From Chloroflexota bacterium (GTDB taxonomy: Bacteria; Chloroflexota; Anaerolineae; Anaerolineales; UBA11579), in the NCBI GenBank assembly GCA_013112575.1, contig JABFGG010000016.1:1-64000 (forward strand): 64,000 bases of DNA. Reading direction: 5' to 3'. Positions within the stretch are counted from its first letter, which is position 1, and each line of letters opens with the position of its first letter. A program made the translations under genes and the position numbers. The notes beneath the pieces were generated by a model. It saw nothing but the letters and a program-made list of their open reading frames with translations. It was not told the DNA's origin and searched no databases. Shown piece after piece: positions 34,574 through 42,991 of the stretch.

Positions 34574-35572
34574 GTGAAGCCTCTCCAGAGTATTGATTCC
34601 TTTGACTTGCTAAAACTATTGGGTGACCCTCGACGCCTGAAGATCTTGCGCTTGCTGATGGCAAAACCGGCTACACTATCCCAGTTGGGCAAAACATTGG
34701 GGATACATGCGGCCAAAGTTCGTCACCATTTGAAGCAATTGGAAGAAGCCGGGCTGATTGAACTTAGCTCTACGCGTGCGGTACGCGGATTCATTGAAAA
34801 ATACTACGCGGCCACAGCCCAGGCCTACTGTATAAATCTCACTATAACCCCAGCGCATACTGGCAAAAACACATTTCTGGTAACTGGAAGTGATGATCTT
34901 GCCCTGGAACTGCTCACATCCGCGCTGAGCGAGCATAAGGCTGGACCGGACCTACAGGTCGTTCCTGTGGGCAGCCTGGATGGTTTGATCTCTCTCCGGC
35001 AGGGGCTGGGTCAAATCGCCGGTTGTCATCTCTATGACCCTCCCAGCGGGGACTACAACCTGCCATACGTGCGCCATCTTTTCCCCGACCTGGATATACG
35101 CGTCATTACCCTGGCGCGGCGTGAACAGGGACTGCTCACCGCCCCAGGGAACCCGCTTGGAATTCGGGACTTGCCAGATATATTTAACAATAATGCGCGT
35201 TTCATCAACCGCAACAAAGGCTCAGGCACACGTATCTGGCTGGACCAACGCTTGCGAGATGAGGGGCTACCAATCCAAAAGATGCGGGGCTACGACCGTG
35301 AGGTCAATACACACATGCAAGTGGCACAGACAATCTCCAAAAATCAGGCAGACACAGGCCTGGGTCTGTTGGCTGCGGCCCGCAAGTACGACCTGGACTT
35401 TGTGCCGCTCTTTGAAGAACGCTTTGACCTTGCTATCCCAACGGAACATTGTGAGAACCCCAGGCTATTACCGATGTTTGAGTACCTGCACTCTGGCGAG
35501 TTCCGGCAGAATGTGGGCGTCTTGGGAGGCTACGACGCTACGGATGCAGGGGGCGAACACATCCTGGCCTGA
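34574..35572 (+). CDS. ArsR-type HTH / PBP-like regulator of tungstate or molybdate uptake
   Basis: 332 residues. Residues ~8-80 form an ArsR-like winged helix (LGDPRRLKILRLLMAKPATL then SQLGKTLGIHAAKVRHHLKQL). Residues ~100-325 form a periplasmic-binding-protein-like domain of the PBP_like (PF12727) type, with GSDDLALELL, PVGSLDGLISLRQGLGQIAG, YDPPSGDYNLPYV and RNKGSGTRIWLDQ. That domain is usually joined to ModE-like HTHs and senses molybdate or tungstate. Here it lies 34 bp before tupA, so it probably controls the tup genes in response to tungstate. The HTH type is unusual. The start is GTG 34574, without a ribosome site. Confidence 0.8.
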   Translation: MKPLQSIDSFDLLKLLGDPRRLKILRLLMAKPATLSQLGKTLGIHAAKVRHHLKQLEEAGLIELSSTRAVRGFIEKYYAATAQAYCINLTITPAHTGKNTFLVTGSDDLALELLTSALSEHKAGPDLQVVPVGSLDGLISLRQGLGQIAGCHLYDPPSGDYNLPYVRHLFPDLDIRVITLARREQGLLTAPGNPLGIRDLPDIFNNNARFINRNKGSGTRIWLDQRLRDEGLPIQKMRGYDREVNTHMQVAQTISKNQADTGLGLLAAARKYDLDFVPLFEERFDLAIPTEHCENPRLLPMFEYLHSGEFRQNVGVLGGYDATDAGGEHILA

Positions 35573-35606
35573 TTCTAAAAACAATTTTAATTGAGGAGAA
35601 CCATCA

Positions 35607-36461
35607 ATGAAGCACCCTTTGAAACTCTTAATTCTCGCCTTGTTGCTGCTGCTGACGGCTTGCGCTCTGGCGCAACCACAGGTTCTGCGTCTGGCAACCA
35701 CGACCAGCACCGATAATTCGGGCTTGTTGGAGGCTATCCTCCCCGATTTTGAGAAACGCTACAATGCCCAGGTTGATGTGATCGCAGTCGGTACTGGCCA
35801 GGCCCTATCTCTTGGTGAGGCCGGTGACGTGGATATCATTCTGGTGCACGCTCTCAGCCGCGAGGATGAGTTCGTCGCCAACCAGCATGGTACCGAACGC
35901 TTTGATGTCATGTACAACGATTTTGTGCTCGTAGGGCCTGAGGATGATCCGGCAGGTGTCAATGGCATGCTCCTTGCCCAGGATGCGCTGGCGGCCATCG
36001 CTGCAAGTGAGGCTACCTTTGCCTCACGCGGTGATGACAGTGGCACACATACCAAAGAGCGCGGCCTCTGGAAAGTCGCTGGCCTGAACGCTGACCCGCA
36101 AGGCGATTGGTATAAATCCCTGGGGCAGGGCATGGGCGACACCCTGCGATTTGCCGATGAGACCCAGGCTTACACGCTCACCGACCGCGGCACTTTCCTT
36201 GCTTTGCAGGATGGTTTTTCCAACTTGGTGGTGCTGGTCGGTGGTGGCAATATCGCAGAGAATCAGGACCCCGCCTTGTTGAACCCCTATGGTGTCATCC
36301 CTATCAACCCGGACAAAGGCGACATCAACCTCGACCTGGCCCAGGACTTTGTAGAGTGGCTGACCAGTGTGGATACACAGGCTGCCATTGAAGAGTTCGG
36401 TGTTGAGACCTTTGGGCAGCCTCTTTTTTATCCTGACTCACAAGCCTGGAATGACCGGTAA
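35607..36461 (+). CDS. tupA: Tungstate-binding lipoprotein TupA
   Basis: 284 residues. The lipoprotein signal ends LLLLLTAC (Cys19). The TupA signature LRLATTTSTDNSGLLEAILP contains the oxyanion-binding TTTS motif, and FASRGDDSGTHTKE is the second conserved anion-site segment. It binds tungstate at very high affinity outside the membrane and delivers it to TupB. GAGGAG precedes the ATG by 8 nt. First gene of tupABC, directly after the regulator. Tungstate uptake fits the three AOR genes downstream. Confidence 0.92.
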   Translation: MKHPLKLLILALLLLLTACALAQPQVLRLATTTSTDNSGLLEAILPDFEKRYNAQVDVIAVGTGQALSLGEAGDVDIILVHALSREDEFVANQHGTERFDVMYNDFVLVGPEDDPAGVNGMLLAQDALAAIAASEATFASRGDDSGTHTKERGLWKVAGLNADPQGDWYKSLGQGMGDTLRFADETQAYTLTDRGTFLALQDGFSNLVVLVGGGNIAENQDPALLNPYGVIPINPDKGDINLDLAQDFVEWLTSVDTQAAIEEFGVETFGQPLFYPDSQAWNDR

Positions 36462-36489
36462 TTAGGGAACAGGACAGCCACTAGACACT

Positions 36490-37191
36490 ATGGAAGTTCT
36501 GTTTGAGGCCCTTCTCGATGCCTTTGGCTTGATCATTGACCTGGATCCGGAACTACGCGCCATCGTTGGCTTGACTTTGCGCGTGACCGGTATCGGATTG
36601 GTCCTGGCAATGGTGCTTGGCATTCCCATAGGTGTCGGGTTGGGCCTCAGTAAGCGTATCCCCGCAGCAGGCTGTGTTGTCCCTCTGATCTATACCGGTA
36701 TGGGTTTACCGCCCGTGGTTGTCGGTCTCTTCGTCTATTTGTTCTTGTCGAATCAGGGGCCGCTGGGGGATTTCCGCTGGCTGTTCACTCCGACAGCCAT
36801 GATCATCGCCCAGACCATTATCGCTTTGCCCTTGGTAATTGGCTTGACCCTGACCGCCATCCAATCCATTGATCCCATGCTTCCGTTGCAGGTACGTGCC
36901 CTGGGGGCCACACGCGGCCAGCTTGCCTGGACGATGTTAGCCGAAGCGCGCCTGGGGTTGTTCGCTGCTATTGTGGCGGCTTTCGGCAGTATTATCTCAG
37001 AAGTTGGCGCGGTCATGCTGGTGGGGGGCAACATCGCTGGGGAGACGCGCGTGCTCACAACCGCCATCGTATTGGAAACGCGCAAAGGCAACATCTCCCT
37101 GGCGCTGGCCCTGGGGCTTATCCTCCTTGGCCTGGCTTTCCTGGCCAACCTGGTCATGTATCGTTTGCAGGTGCAGGGGGCATCTAAGTAA
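36490..37191 (+). CDS. tupB: Tungstate ABC transporter permease TupB
   Basis: 233 residues with about five membrane helices and the EAA loop QVRALGATRGQLAWTMLAEA. The segment TGMGLPPVVVGLFVYLFLS is typical of TupB. Forms the channel for tungstate with TupC. Its stop codon is followed at once by the ATG of tupC. Confidence 0.92.
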   Translation: MEVLFEALLDAFGLIIDLDPELRAIVGLTLRVTGIGLVLAMVLGIPIGVGLGLSKRIPAAGCVVPLIYTGMGLPPVVVGLFVYLFLSNQGPLGDFRWLFTPTAMIIAQTIIALPLVIGLTLTAIQSIDPMLPLQVRALGATRGQLAWTMLAEARLGLFAAIVAAFGSIISEVGAVMLVGGNIAGETRVLTTAIVLETRKGNISLALALGLILLGLAFLANLVMYRLQVQGASK

Positions 37192-37917
37192 ATGGGACAG
37201 GCGATCTATGCATTGGAAAATGTCCAGCAAAATTACGACGGGCGTTGTGTACTGGATATTGAATCATTGTCTGTAATGCAGGGGGAAGTGCTTGCCATAG
37301 TAGGGCCCAGCGGCGCTGGGAAAAGCACCTTGCTGCGCTTGCTGAACTTTTTAGAAGCCCCATTTTCCGGCAGCCTGACCTTTGATGGCGAGACGGCAAG
37401 CGCCGAAATGGATATCGAGCAACGCCGCCGGGTCACGATGGTGTTCCAACATCCCGTCATGTTAAAGCGCAGCCTGGATGCTAACCTGCACTTTGGCTTT
37501 GCTCTCAGGGGGGAGAAACTTTCTGAGGAGTTGCGAGCGGAGTGGTTGCAGCGCCTGGGACTGATGGGTTTGCGAACTCAAGCTGCCAACAAACTATCGG
37601 CGGGAGAGATGCAGCGCGTGGCCCTGGCCCGCGCCCTGATCGTCGAACCGGACGTGCTGTTGCTGGATGAACCTACTGCCAACCTCGACCCGGCCAACGT
37701 GGCCTTGATGGAAAAGATCGTGCGGGAAGAAAACGAGAAAAACCACACCACCATCGTGCTGGTTACGCATAATGTCTTTCAGGCGCGCCGCCTGGCGCAG
37801 CGTACAGCTTTGCTGATTGATGGCAAACTCATTGAAATCACGGATACGGAGCAGTTCTTTGAGCAGCCCGAAACAGAGCAAACGGCTGCCTTTGTGCGGG
37901 GCGAATTTATTTATTGA
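37192..37917 (+). CDS. tupC: Tungstate ABC transporter ATPase TupC
   Basis: 241 residues, a single ATPase with Walker A GPSGAGKST, signature LSAGEMQRVALARALIVEP and Walker B VLLLDEPTANLDP. It has no C-terminal regulatory (TOBE/Mop) extension, unlike ModC, in line with TupC. It starts on the base after the tupB stop. Converges on ubiX, 16 bp away, with no visible terminator between them. Confidence 0.92.
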   Translation: MGQAIYALENVQQNYDGRCVLDIESLSVMQGEVLAIVGPSGAGKSTLLRLLNFLEAPFSGSLTFDGETASAEMDIEQRRRVTMVFQHPVMLKRSLDANLHFGFALRGEKLSEELRAEWLQRLGLMGLRTQAANKLSAGEMQRVALARALIVEPDVLLLDEPTANLDPANVALMEKIVREENEKNHTTIVLVTHNVFQARRLAQRTALLIDGKLIEITDTEQFFEQPETEQTAAFVRGEFIY

Positions 37918-37933
37918 CCAGCCTTACGGTTGC

Positions 37934-38509
37934 CTACGAATCTTCCAGTCCATCCCAGGGTTTGTAGTATTCGTTCTCGATCCCCAAACGCATGAAGATG
38001 CGGCCCACCAGATTGTCTACGATGTCGTCAATGCTCTTTGGCTGGGCGTAAAAGGCGGGGACTGGGGGGTAGATGACGGCCCCGATACGGGCGGCTTGTG
38101 ACATCTGGTCCAGGTGTCCGGCGTGCAAGGGGGTTTCCCGAACGGCCAGCACCAGATTGCGACCTTCTTTCAGCGTGACATCGGCGGCGCGGGTGATCAA
38201 ATTGTCGGCATAGCTATTGGCGATGGCTGATAAGGTTTTGATCGAGCAGGGAAGGACCACCATACCCGCCGTCATGAAGGAACCGGAGGCAATTGTCGCA
38301 CCAACCTCGTTGTTTTTGTAGGCTACGTCGGCCAATCGCAGCACATCTTTAAAGCGCCAATCGGTTTCATGTTGGATGGTCAGTTTTGCTGCCTGGGAGA
38401 TTACCAGATGGGTTTCAATATCCAGTGCTTTGGCATGTTCCAGCATGCGAATGCCCAATATGGCCCCAGACCCACCTGTGATGCCAATGATCAAACGCTT
38501 TGTAATCAT
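37934..38509 (-). CDS. ubiX: Flavin prenyltransferase UbiX
   Basis: 191 residues of the UbiX/Pad1 flavoprotein family: GITGGSGAILGIRMLE (phosphate-binding loop), HLVISQAAK, ASGSFMTAGMVVLPCSIKTL and LVLAVRETPLHAGHLDQM with conserved Arg/Glu. It adds a dimethylallyl group to FMN to make prenyl-FMN, the cofactor of UbiD decarboxylases; a UbiD gene lies 10 kb away at 48161. ATG 38509 is preferred to a TTG at 38533. It is 42 bp downstream of the lacI-type gene in the same direction and probably under the same control. Confidence 0.92.
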   Translation of the reverse strand: MITKRLIIGITGGSGAILGIRMLEHAKALDIETHLVISQAAKLTIQHETDWRFKDVLRLADVAYKNNEVGATIASGSFMTAGMVVLPCSIKTLSAIANSYADNLITRAADVTLKEGRNLVLAVRETPLHAGHLDQMSQAARIGAVIYPPVPAFYAQPKSIDDIVDNLVGRIFMRLGIENEYYKPWDGLEDS

Positions 38510-38551
38510 ATTGTCATTTAGTTTCGTGGACAAGTAACTTCAGTAAGCAGA

Positions 38552-39547
38552 TTAAACGCTTTCTCCCAGTCGCAGGGAAACAGGGCGGATCGCAAAATTC
38601 GAATCGAGGTCATTGCCCTCGATCTCATCCAAAAGCAGGCCAGCCGCGTATTGCCCCAGTTCTTCAACCTGCACGGCTACCGTGGTCAATTTGGGCGTCA
38701 CCAGGTCTGCCCAGATCGTGCCGCCATAGCCTGCCACGGCGATGTCGTCCGGGATAGATAATTTCTTATTTTGGAGATGCTGCAGTGCAGAAATGCCCAT
38801 CAGATCACTGGTGCAGATGATGGCGTCTACATTACGTTCGAGGAGTACGTCAGTTGCAGCGCGGGTTTCTTCCGGGCGAAAGAAACCTTCCAGGATAAGA
38901 TCATCGCGGATCTCAATGTTATGAGCCGTTAGACTTCTCTTGTAGCCCCGGATCTTGATGAGTGCATCTGGGTGCTCGTTGACACCCACGATCAGGCCGA
39001 TGGAACGGTGGCCCTTTTCGATCAAATGGTCAGTGATTTGCTGCATGCCGCTGAGTTGGTCCGGGCATACTTCCAGCACATTTGATTCTTGAAAGGTCCT
39101 GGACACATACACCAGCGAGGGTTCCATGCCAATGGCATCGCGGATCATCTCCGTTGAATTGATTTGTCCAAAGGGATGGCCGATGAGTACCACGCCACTT
39201 GCCATCATCGTAGATAAGGTTCTTAATATCTTCAGTTCTCGCCGGGAACTGCCCTGTGTCATCACGGTGATGAGGATGAAACGTGAATCCTGGATGCGAC
39301 GGTCGATGCCAGAGATGATCCCGGAAATGCCGGGCTGGTAAATGTCGGGGGCTACAACAACGATGGTCCGGCTGCGGCCCCTGCGCAGGCCCTGGGCGAT
39401 GATGTTGGGTTGGTAGTTGGTTTGCTTGATAGCGTCGAGGATGCGTTGTTCTGTCTCAGGGGTGACGGACAGTTCACCGGATAGGTATCTTGAGACTGTG
39501 GAAACATTAACTTTTGCGATTTCCGCCACATTTTTTACAGTTGCCAT
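38552..39547 (-). CDS. LacI/GalR-family transcriptional regulator
   Basis: 331 residues. The N-terminal HTH TVKNVAEIAKVNVSTVSRYL with hinge region YQPNIIAQGLRR is canonical LacI. The effector domain (~residues 60-330) is the sugar-binding-protein fold with IGLIVGVNEHPDALIKIRG and DAIICTSDLMGISALQHL. It probably represses at the CAAACGTTTG sites at 39667 (the divergent TPP operon) and 47443 (the ABC importer), and may control itself and ubiX. AAGGA precedes the ATG. The effector is presumably the imported carbohydrate-like compound or a metabolite of it. Confidence 0.92.
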   Translation of the reverse strand: MATVKNVAEIAKVNVSTVSRYLSGELSVTPETEQRILDAIKQTNYQPNIIAQGLRRGRSRTIVVVAPDIYQPGISGIISGIDRRIQDSRFILITVMTQGSSRRELKILRTLSTMMASGVVLIGHPFGQINSTEMIRDAIGMEPSLVYVSRTFQESNVLEVCPDQLSGMQQITDHLIEKGHRSIGLIVGVNEHPDALIKIRGYKRSLTAHNIEIRDDLILEGFFRPEETRAATDVLLERNVDAIICTSDLMGISALQHLQNKKLSIPDDIAVAGYGGTIWADLVTPKLTTVAVQVEELGQYAAGLLLDEIEGNDLDSNFAIRPVSLRLGESV

Positions 39548-39662
39548 AATTTTCCTTCAGAGCCGGGTGCAAAGCAGGGTGTTTCTTCAATATCTCATGA
39601 AATCGTTTGTGCGCTTGAAATTATAGCATAGGGAGGAGATGGAAGACTTCGGAACACCTAGC

Positions 39663-39691
39663 TTGACAAACGTTTGCGTAAATGCTATCTT
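39663..39691 (+). promoter_or_regulatory. LacI-controlled promoter of the TPP-enzyme operon
   Basis: TTGACA (39663-39668) and TATCTT (39686-39691) at 17 nt. The LacI-type palindrome CAAACGTTTG (39667-39676) overlaps the -35. The 16-mer TTGACAAACGTTTGCG is identical to the one in the ABC importer promoter at 47456-47441 on the other strand. Confidence 0.8.
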
Positions 39692-39773
39692 AGGTTAGCT
39701 TCCCTCCACTTTTTTCAGGGAAAATTACCAGTTTTTGCAACTGGATAAACGAAATCATTTCAAAGGACTTCAA

Positions 39774-41471
39774 GTGGCAACTGAATATAAACATACTGGA
39801 TTTGCATTGGCCAAGATGTTGATGGACTATGGGGTGGAATACATCTTTGGTATCCCCGGAGGGCAAACCCTCCCACTTTATGACGCCAGTTACGCGCATA
39901 GTAAACAACTCAAACACATTTCCGTGCGTGACGAGCGCCATGCCGGGCACGCCGCCTGCGTTTATTCACGCGTATCGGGGAAGTTGGGCGTGTGTGACGC
40001 TACGGTTGGCCCAGGCGTGACCAACCTGCCGAGTGCATTGGGCGAAGCCTTGAACTCTTCGACGCCGTTCCTGGCGATTGCCGGTGAACATCCCGTCGGT
40101 TGGGCCAATAAGATCGACTTTGGGCGTGCCTCACAGGGCATTGACCAGATCAGTATGCTCAAGCCCGTCAGTAAAAAGGTCATTTACGTTCCCACGCAAG
40201 ACAGCCTGCCAGAACTGGTAAAAACCGCTTTCCTGGAAGCCACTACTGGCAGACCAGGCCCGGTCGTACTGGTCATCCCTGCTGATGTTTTTAAGCATGA
40301 GGGTGGCCCGCAAGAGATCGAAAATTATATCGAGCCTGGCCTCAACCACTATCCCACCTATCGCACTGCCCCCGATCCGGAGGCCATCACGAAAGCAGCC
40401 ACCCTGCTGCGAGATGCCAAGTCCCCCGTTATGCTGGTGGGGGGTGGCACGCTGCTCTCCGGGGCCATGGAAGAAGCCCAAAAAGTTGCCGAATATCTGT
40501 CCATGCCGGTGGTCAGTACCATTACCGGTAAAGGCACCCTGGCTTATGAACACGAATTGAACATGGGCACAGTCGGTATCTTTGCTAATGCCCATTGCGC
40601 CGATCCCACGTTGCGGGAAGCAGACCTTGTATTCATGGTCGGCACCAAGAATTCACAGAGTTCTACCTTCTTGTGGACGGTGCCCACACCGGAGCAAAAG
40701 GTCATCCACCTGGACGTTGACCCCGGTGAGATCGGGCGTATTTTCCGTACGGATGTGGGCCTGGCTGGGGACGCCAAACTGGGTCTGGAAGCCCTCTATC
40801 AGGAATTGAAAGCAGGTGGGGAGATTCCTGTCAATGCAAAGCGAATTGAAAAACTCACCGAATTGAAAGCCGCCTGGCAGGCCAAAAAAGAAGAACTCTA
40901 CGCCCGGGATAACACTCCCATCCAGCCTTATCGCGTCATGGATGCCGTCAACAAGACTTTAGGTCCGGATGATTATCTGGCCTGTGATGCTGGTTTCGCC
41001 AGTGGTTGGGGGGCACTCTATTTTGAACAAAAAAGTGCCGGACGGCGCAGCCTGTTCCCCCGCGGTTTGGCCGGGCTAGGATTTTCCGTGGCTGCCGGCA
41101 TTGGCGCTCAGTTGGCTGCGCCGGATAGCCGCGTGGTAACCATTGCGGGCGACGCCGGCTTTAGTTACGACATGGCTGAGCTAACTGTCCAGGCCCAACT
41201 GGGTCTGCCCATCGTCAACATCGTGCTCAACAATTCGGCATATGGCTGGGTCAAGTGGGCCGAACAAGCCTGGTACGATGGCAGCTTCAGTGCCTCCGAA
41301 TTGCAATCTGTAGATTTTGCCAAGGTTGCCGAGGGTGTGGGATGTGTGGGCGTCAAAGTTGATGAACCGGCACAGATCGAACCCTCTTTGAAAGAAGCGC
41401 TAAAACTAAATAAACCGGTAGTATTGGACATCACCATTGATGATGAAAGTACCCCCAACATCCCCATGTAG
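39774..41471 (+). CDS. TPP-dependent decarboxylase/carboligase (acetolactate synthase-like)
   Basis: 565 residues with the three-domain POX/AHAS layout. The N-terminal Pyr domain has FGIPGGQTLPLYD and the catalytic Glu54 in VRDERHAGHAA; a central FAD/DHS-like domain follows (~190-330); the PP domain has the TPP motif GDAGFSYDMAELTVQ (from residue ~459) ending NN at ~486. Such enzymes decarboxylate 2-oxo acids or join the resulting carbanion to a second molecule; an aldehyde product would suit the AORs downstream. True acetolactate synthase seems unlikely because no small subunit or ilv gene is adjacent. The start is GTG 39774 with AAAGGA 6 nt upstream. Confidence 0.82.
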   Translation: MATEYKHTGFALAKMLMDYGVEYIFGIPGGQTLPLYDASYAHSKQLKHISVRDERHAGHAACVYSRVSGKLGVCDATVGPGVTNLPSALGEALNSSTPFLAIAGEHPVGWANKIDFGRASQGIDQISMLKPVSKKVIYVPTQDSLPELVKTAFLEATTGRPGPVVLVIPADVFKHEGGPQEIENYIEPGLNHYPTYRTAPDPEAITKAATLLRDAKSPVMLVGGGTLLSGAMEEAQKVAEYLSMPVVSTITGKGTLAYEHELNMGTVGIFANAHCADPTLREADLVFMVGTKNSQSSTFLWTVPTPEQKVIHLDVDPGEIGRIFRTDVGLAGDAKLGLEALYQELKAGGEIPVNAKRIEKLTELKAAWQAKKEELYARDNTPIQPYRVMDAVNKTLGPDDYLACDAGFASGWGALYFEQKSAGRRSLFPRGLAGLGFSVAAGIGAQLAAPDSRVVTIAGDAGFSYDMAELTVQAQLGLPIVNIVLNNSAYGWVKWAEQAWYDGSFSASELQSVDFAKVAEGVGCVGVKVDEPAQIEPSLKEALKLNKPVVLDITIDDESTPNIPM

Positions 41472-41482
41472 GAAGGGAAACT

Positions 41483-41881
41483 ATGATCGAAAGAATTGAC
41501 CACGCTGCCCTTGTGGTAAGCGACCTGAAAAGATCGATTGATTTTTATACTGAAGTTCTGGGTTTTGAATACACCCGTAATATGGACTTTGGCGACCGTG
41601 AACTCGTCATCCTGTCCCTGGGGCAGAGCCCGGCAGCTAAGATCGAGTTGCTCAGGTACGATGCTACGGATCATGCCAACCAGGTCCCTGAGGATCGCAC
41701 CATCCTGGGCTTAAGGCATCTGGCCTTTCACGTCTCGGACGTTGCAGAGACCTACGATACACTTCAGGAGAAAGGCATCACAATGTTGGAAGACCCGCCA
41801 TTTCAAAATGAGAATGGGCCACCGATTGCCTTTGGCATGGACCCCGATGGCATTCTGCTCGAATTCACGGAAATTGAATAA
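41483..41881 (+). CDS. VOC-family (glyoxalase-like) metalloprotein
   Basis: 132 residues with two beta-alpha-beta-beta-beta modules: MIERIDHAALVVSDLKRSID and LRHLAFHVSDVAETYD, ending DPDGILLEFTEIE. His7, the His in the second module and the final Glu are the usual metal ligands. The family includes glyoxalase I, methylmalonyl-CoA epimerase and extradiol dioxygenases; the size fits a lyase or epimerase. It begins 11 bp after the TPP enzyme with a good ribosome site, so it probably acts on a product of that enzyme. Confidence 0.85.
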   Translation: MIERIDHAALVVSDLKRSIDFYTEVLGFEYTRNMDFGDRELVILSLGQSPAAKIELLRYDATDHANQVPEDRTILGLRHLAFHVSDVAETYDTLQEKGITMLEDPPFQNENGPPIAFGMDPDGILLEFTEIE

Positions 41882-41902
41882 TCAAAATAATTGGTGATCG
41901 AC

Positions 41903-41940
41903 AAAGCAGGCTGTACGATGGATTCCGCAGCCTGCTTTAT
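41903..41940 (+). terminator. Terminator-like hairpin inside the TPP operon
   Basis: AAAGCAGGCTG pairs with CAGCCTGCTTT (11 bp) across 14 nt and is followed only by ATAA rather than a long T-run. It probably terminates partly, lowering expression of the two downstream genes. Confidence 0.6.
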
Positions 41941-41982
41941 AACGTCGAGGAACCAATCTGATTAATATAGAGGAGTAATAAA

Positions 41983-42963
41983 ATGAATTTTTTGGTGATT
42001 GGGGGCGCAGGTTTTATTGGCGCCTACGTAACCCGCACACTGCTGGCACAAGGCCATAAGGTGGTGGTCTATGATATGTCGCTTGCTGAGAACACTCTTG
42101 GCAAAGTCCTGAGTGCTGAAGAATTAGAGAAGATCACAATGGTCTCCGGTGACGTCACGGACCTGGCTGGCCTCATCCGCGCCATCCGCGAAAACGATAT
42201 CGATTCGCTGGTGCATCTGGCTTACTGGCAGATTCCGGCCTCAAACAACAACCCTCATAAAGCCATCGAGATCAACGCCCTTGGCTTTAACAACACCCTT
42301 GAAGCTATGGCTTCACTCAACTTGAAGCGCCTGGTGTGGACCAGTTCGAACGCCGTCTTTGGTTCCCCCAAGTACCAGCCTGTCACACCGCTACCCAACG
42401 ATGCCATCCAGAAACCCAACCTGGTTTATGGCGCACTCAAATCCCTGAATGAATTTATGGCCGAGCATTATTACACCCATCGTGGCGTGGACAGTATTGG
42501 TGTACGCCTTTGCCTGGTGTATGGCTATGGCCGCATGCGCGGTGCCAGCACCTTTGCCAGTGACATGATCGTTAATGCAGCTTTGGGAGAACCCTGTGTG
42601 ATCGACAACGGCGATTCCGAAGTGGATTGGTATTACGTTGAAGACGCCGCCCAGCTCATTGCGCATGCCCTCACTGCTCCCACTCCGCCGAGACGCATCT
42701 ACAATGCCAACAGCGACGTGCAAACCGTGCGCCATGCCGCCGGCATGTTGGCAGAGATGATCCCCGACACAAAGTTAGATGTCAAAGAAGGGGCTTTGGA
42801 CGCTAACTGGGACCTGGACAGCAGCCTCATGGAAGAGGAGCTGGGCTTCAAACCGAAGTACAGCCTGGACGAAGGCTTGAAGGACTTTGTATATCAGGTG
42901 CGGGAAAAGGCTGGTCTTGAAGTCATTCCGGGCACTGAATCAATTCGACATTACGAGAACTGA
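41983..42963 (+). CDS. NAD-dependent epimerase/dehydratase (extended SDR)
   Basis: 326 residues. The nucleotide-binding motif GGAGFIGAYVTRTLL (GxxGxxG) is at the N-terminus. WTSSNAVFG supplies the conserved Ser, and YGALKSLNE the catalytic Tyr-x3-Lys. Extended SDRs of this kind act on nucleotide sugars or, in catabolic settings, on free sugars and uronates; no nucleotide-sugar genes are near, so oxidation of a carbohydrate-like substrate is plausible. GAGGAG lies 7 nt before the ATG. Confidence 0.85.
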   Translation: MNFLVIGGAGFIGAYVTRTLLAQGHKVVVYDMSLAENTLGKVLSAEELEKITMVSGDVTDLAGLIRAIRENDIDSLVHLAYWQIPASNNNPHKAIEINALGFNNTLEAMASLNLKRLVWTSSNAVFGSPKYQPVTPLPNDAIQKPNLVYGALKSLNEFMAEHYYTHRGVDSIGVRLCLVYGYGRMRGASTFASDMIVNAALGEPCVIDNGDSEVDWYYVEDAAQLIAHALTAPTPPRRIYNANSDVQTVRHAAGMLAEMIPDTKLDVKEGALDANWDLDSSLMEEELGFKPKYSLDEGLKDFVYQVREKAGLEVIPGTESIRHYEN

Positions 42964-42991
42964 GAACTTATAGACCAGGAGTGTAGAGCTT

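Noticed and set aside
39774-41471. Biosynthetic acetolactate synthase (ilvB)
   Set aside because: No small subunit or ilv gene is adjacent, and the gene is under a LacI-type catabolic promoter.
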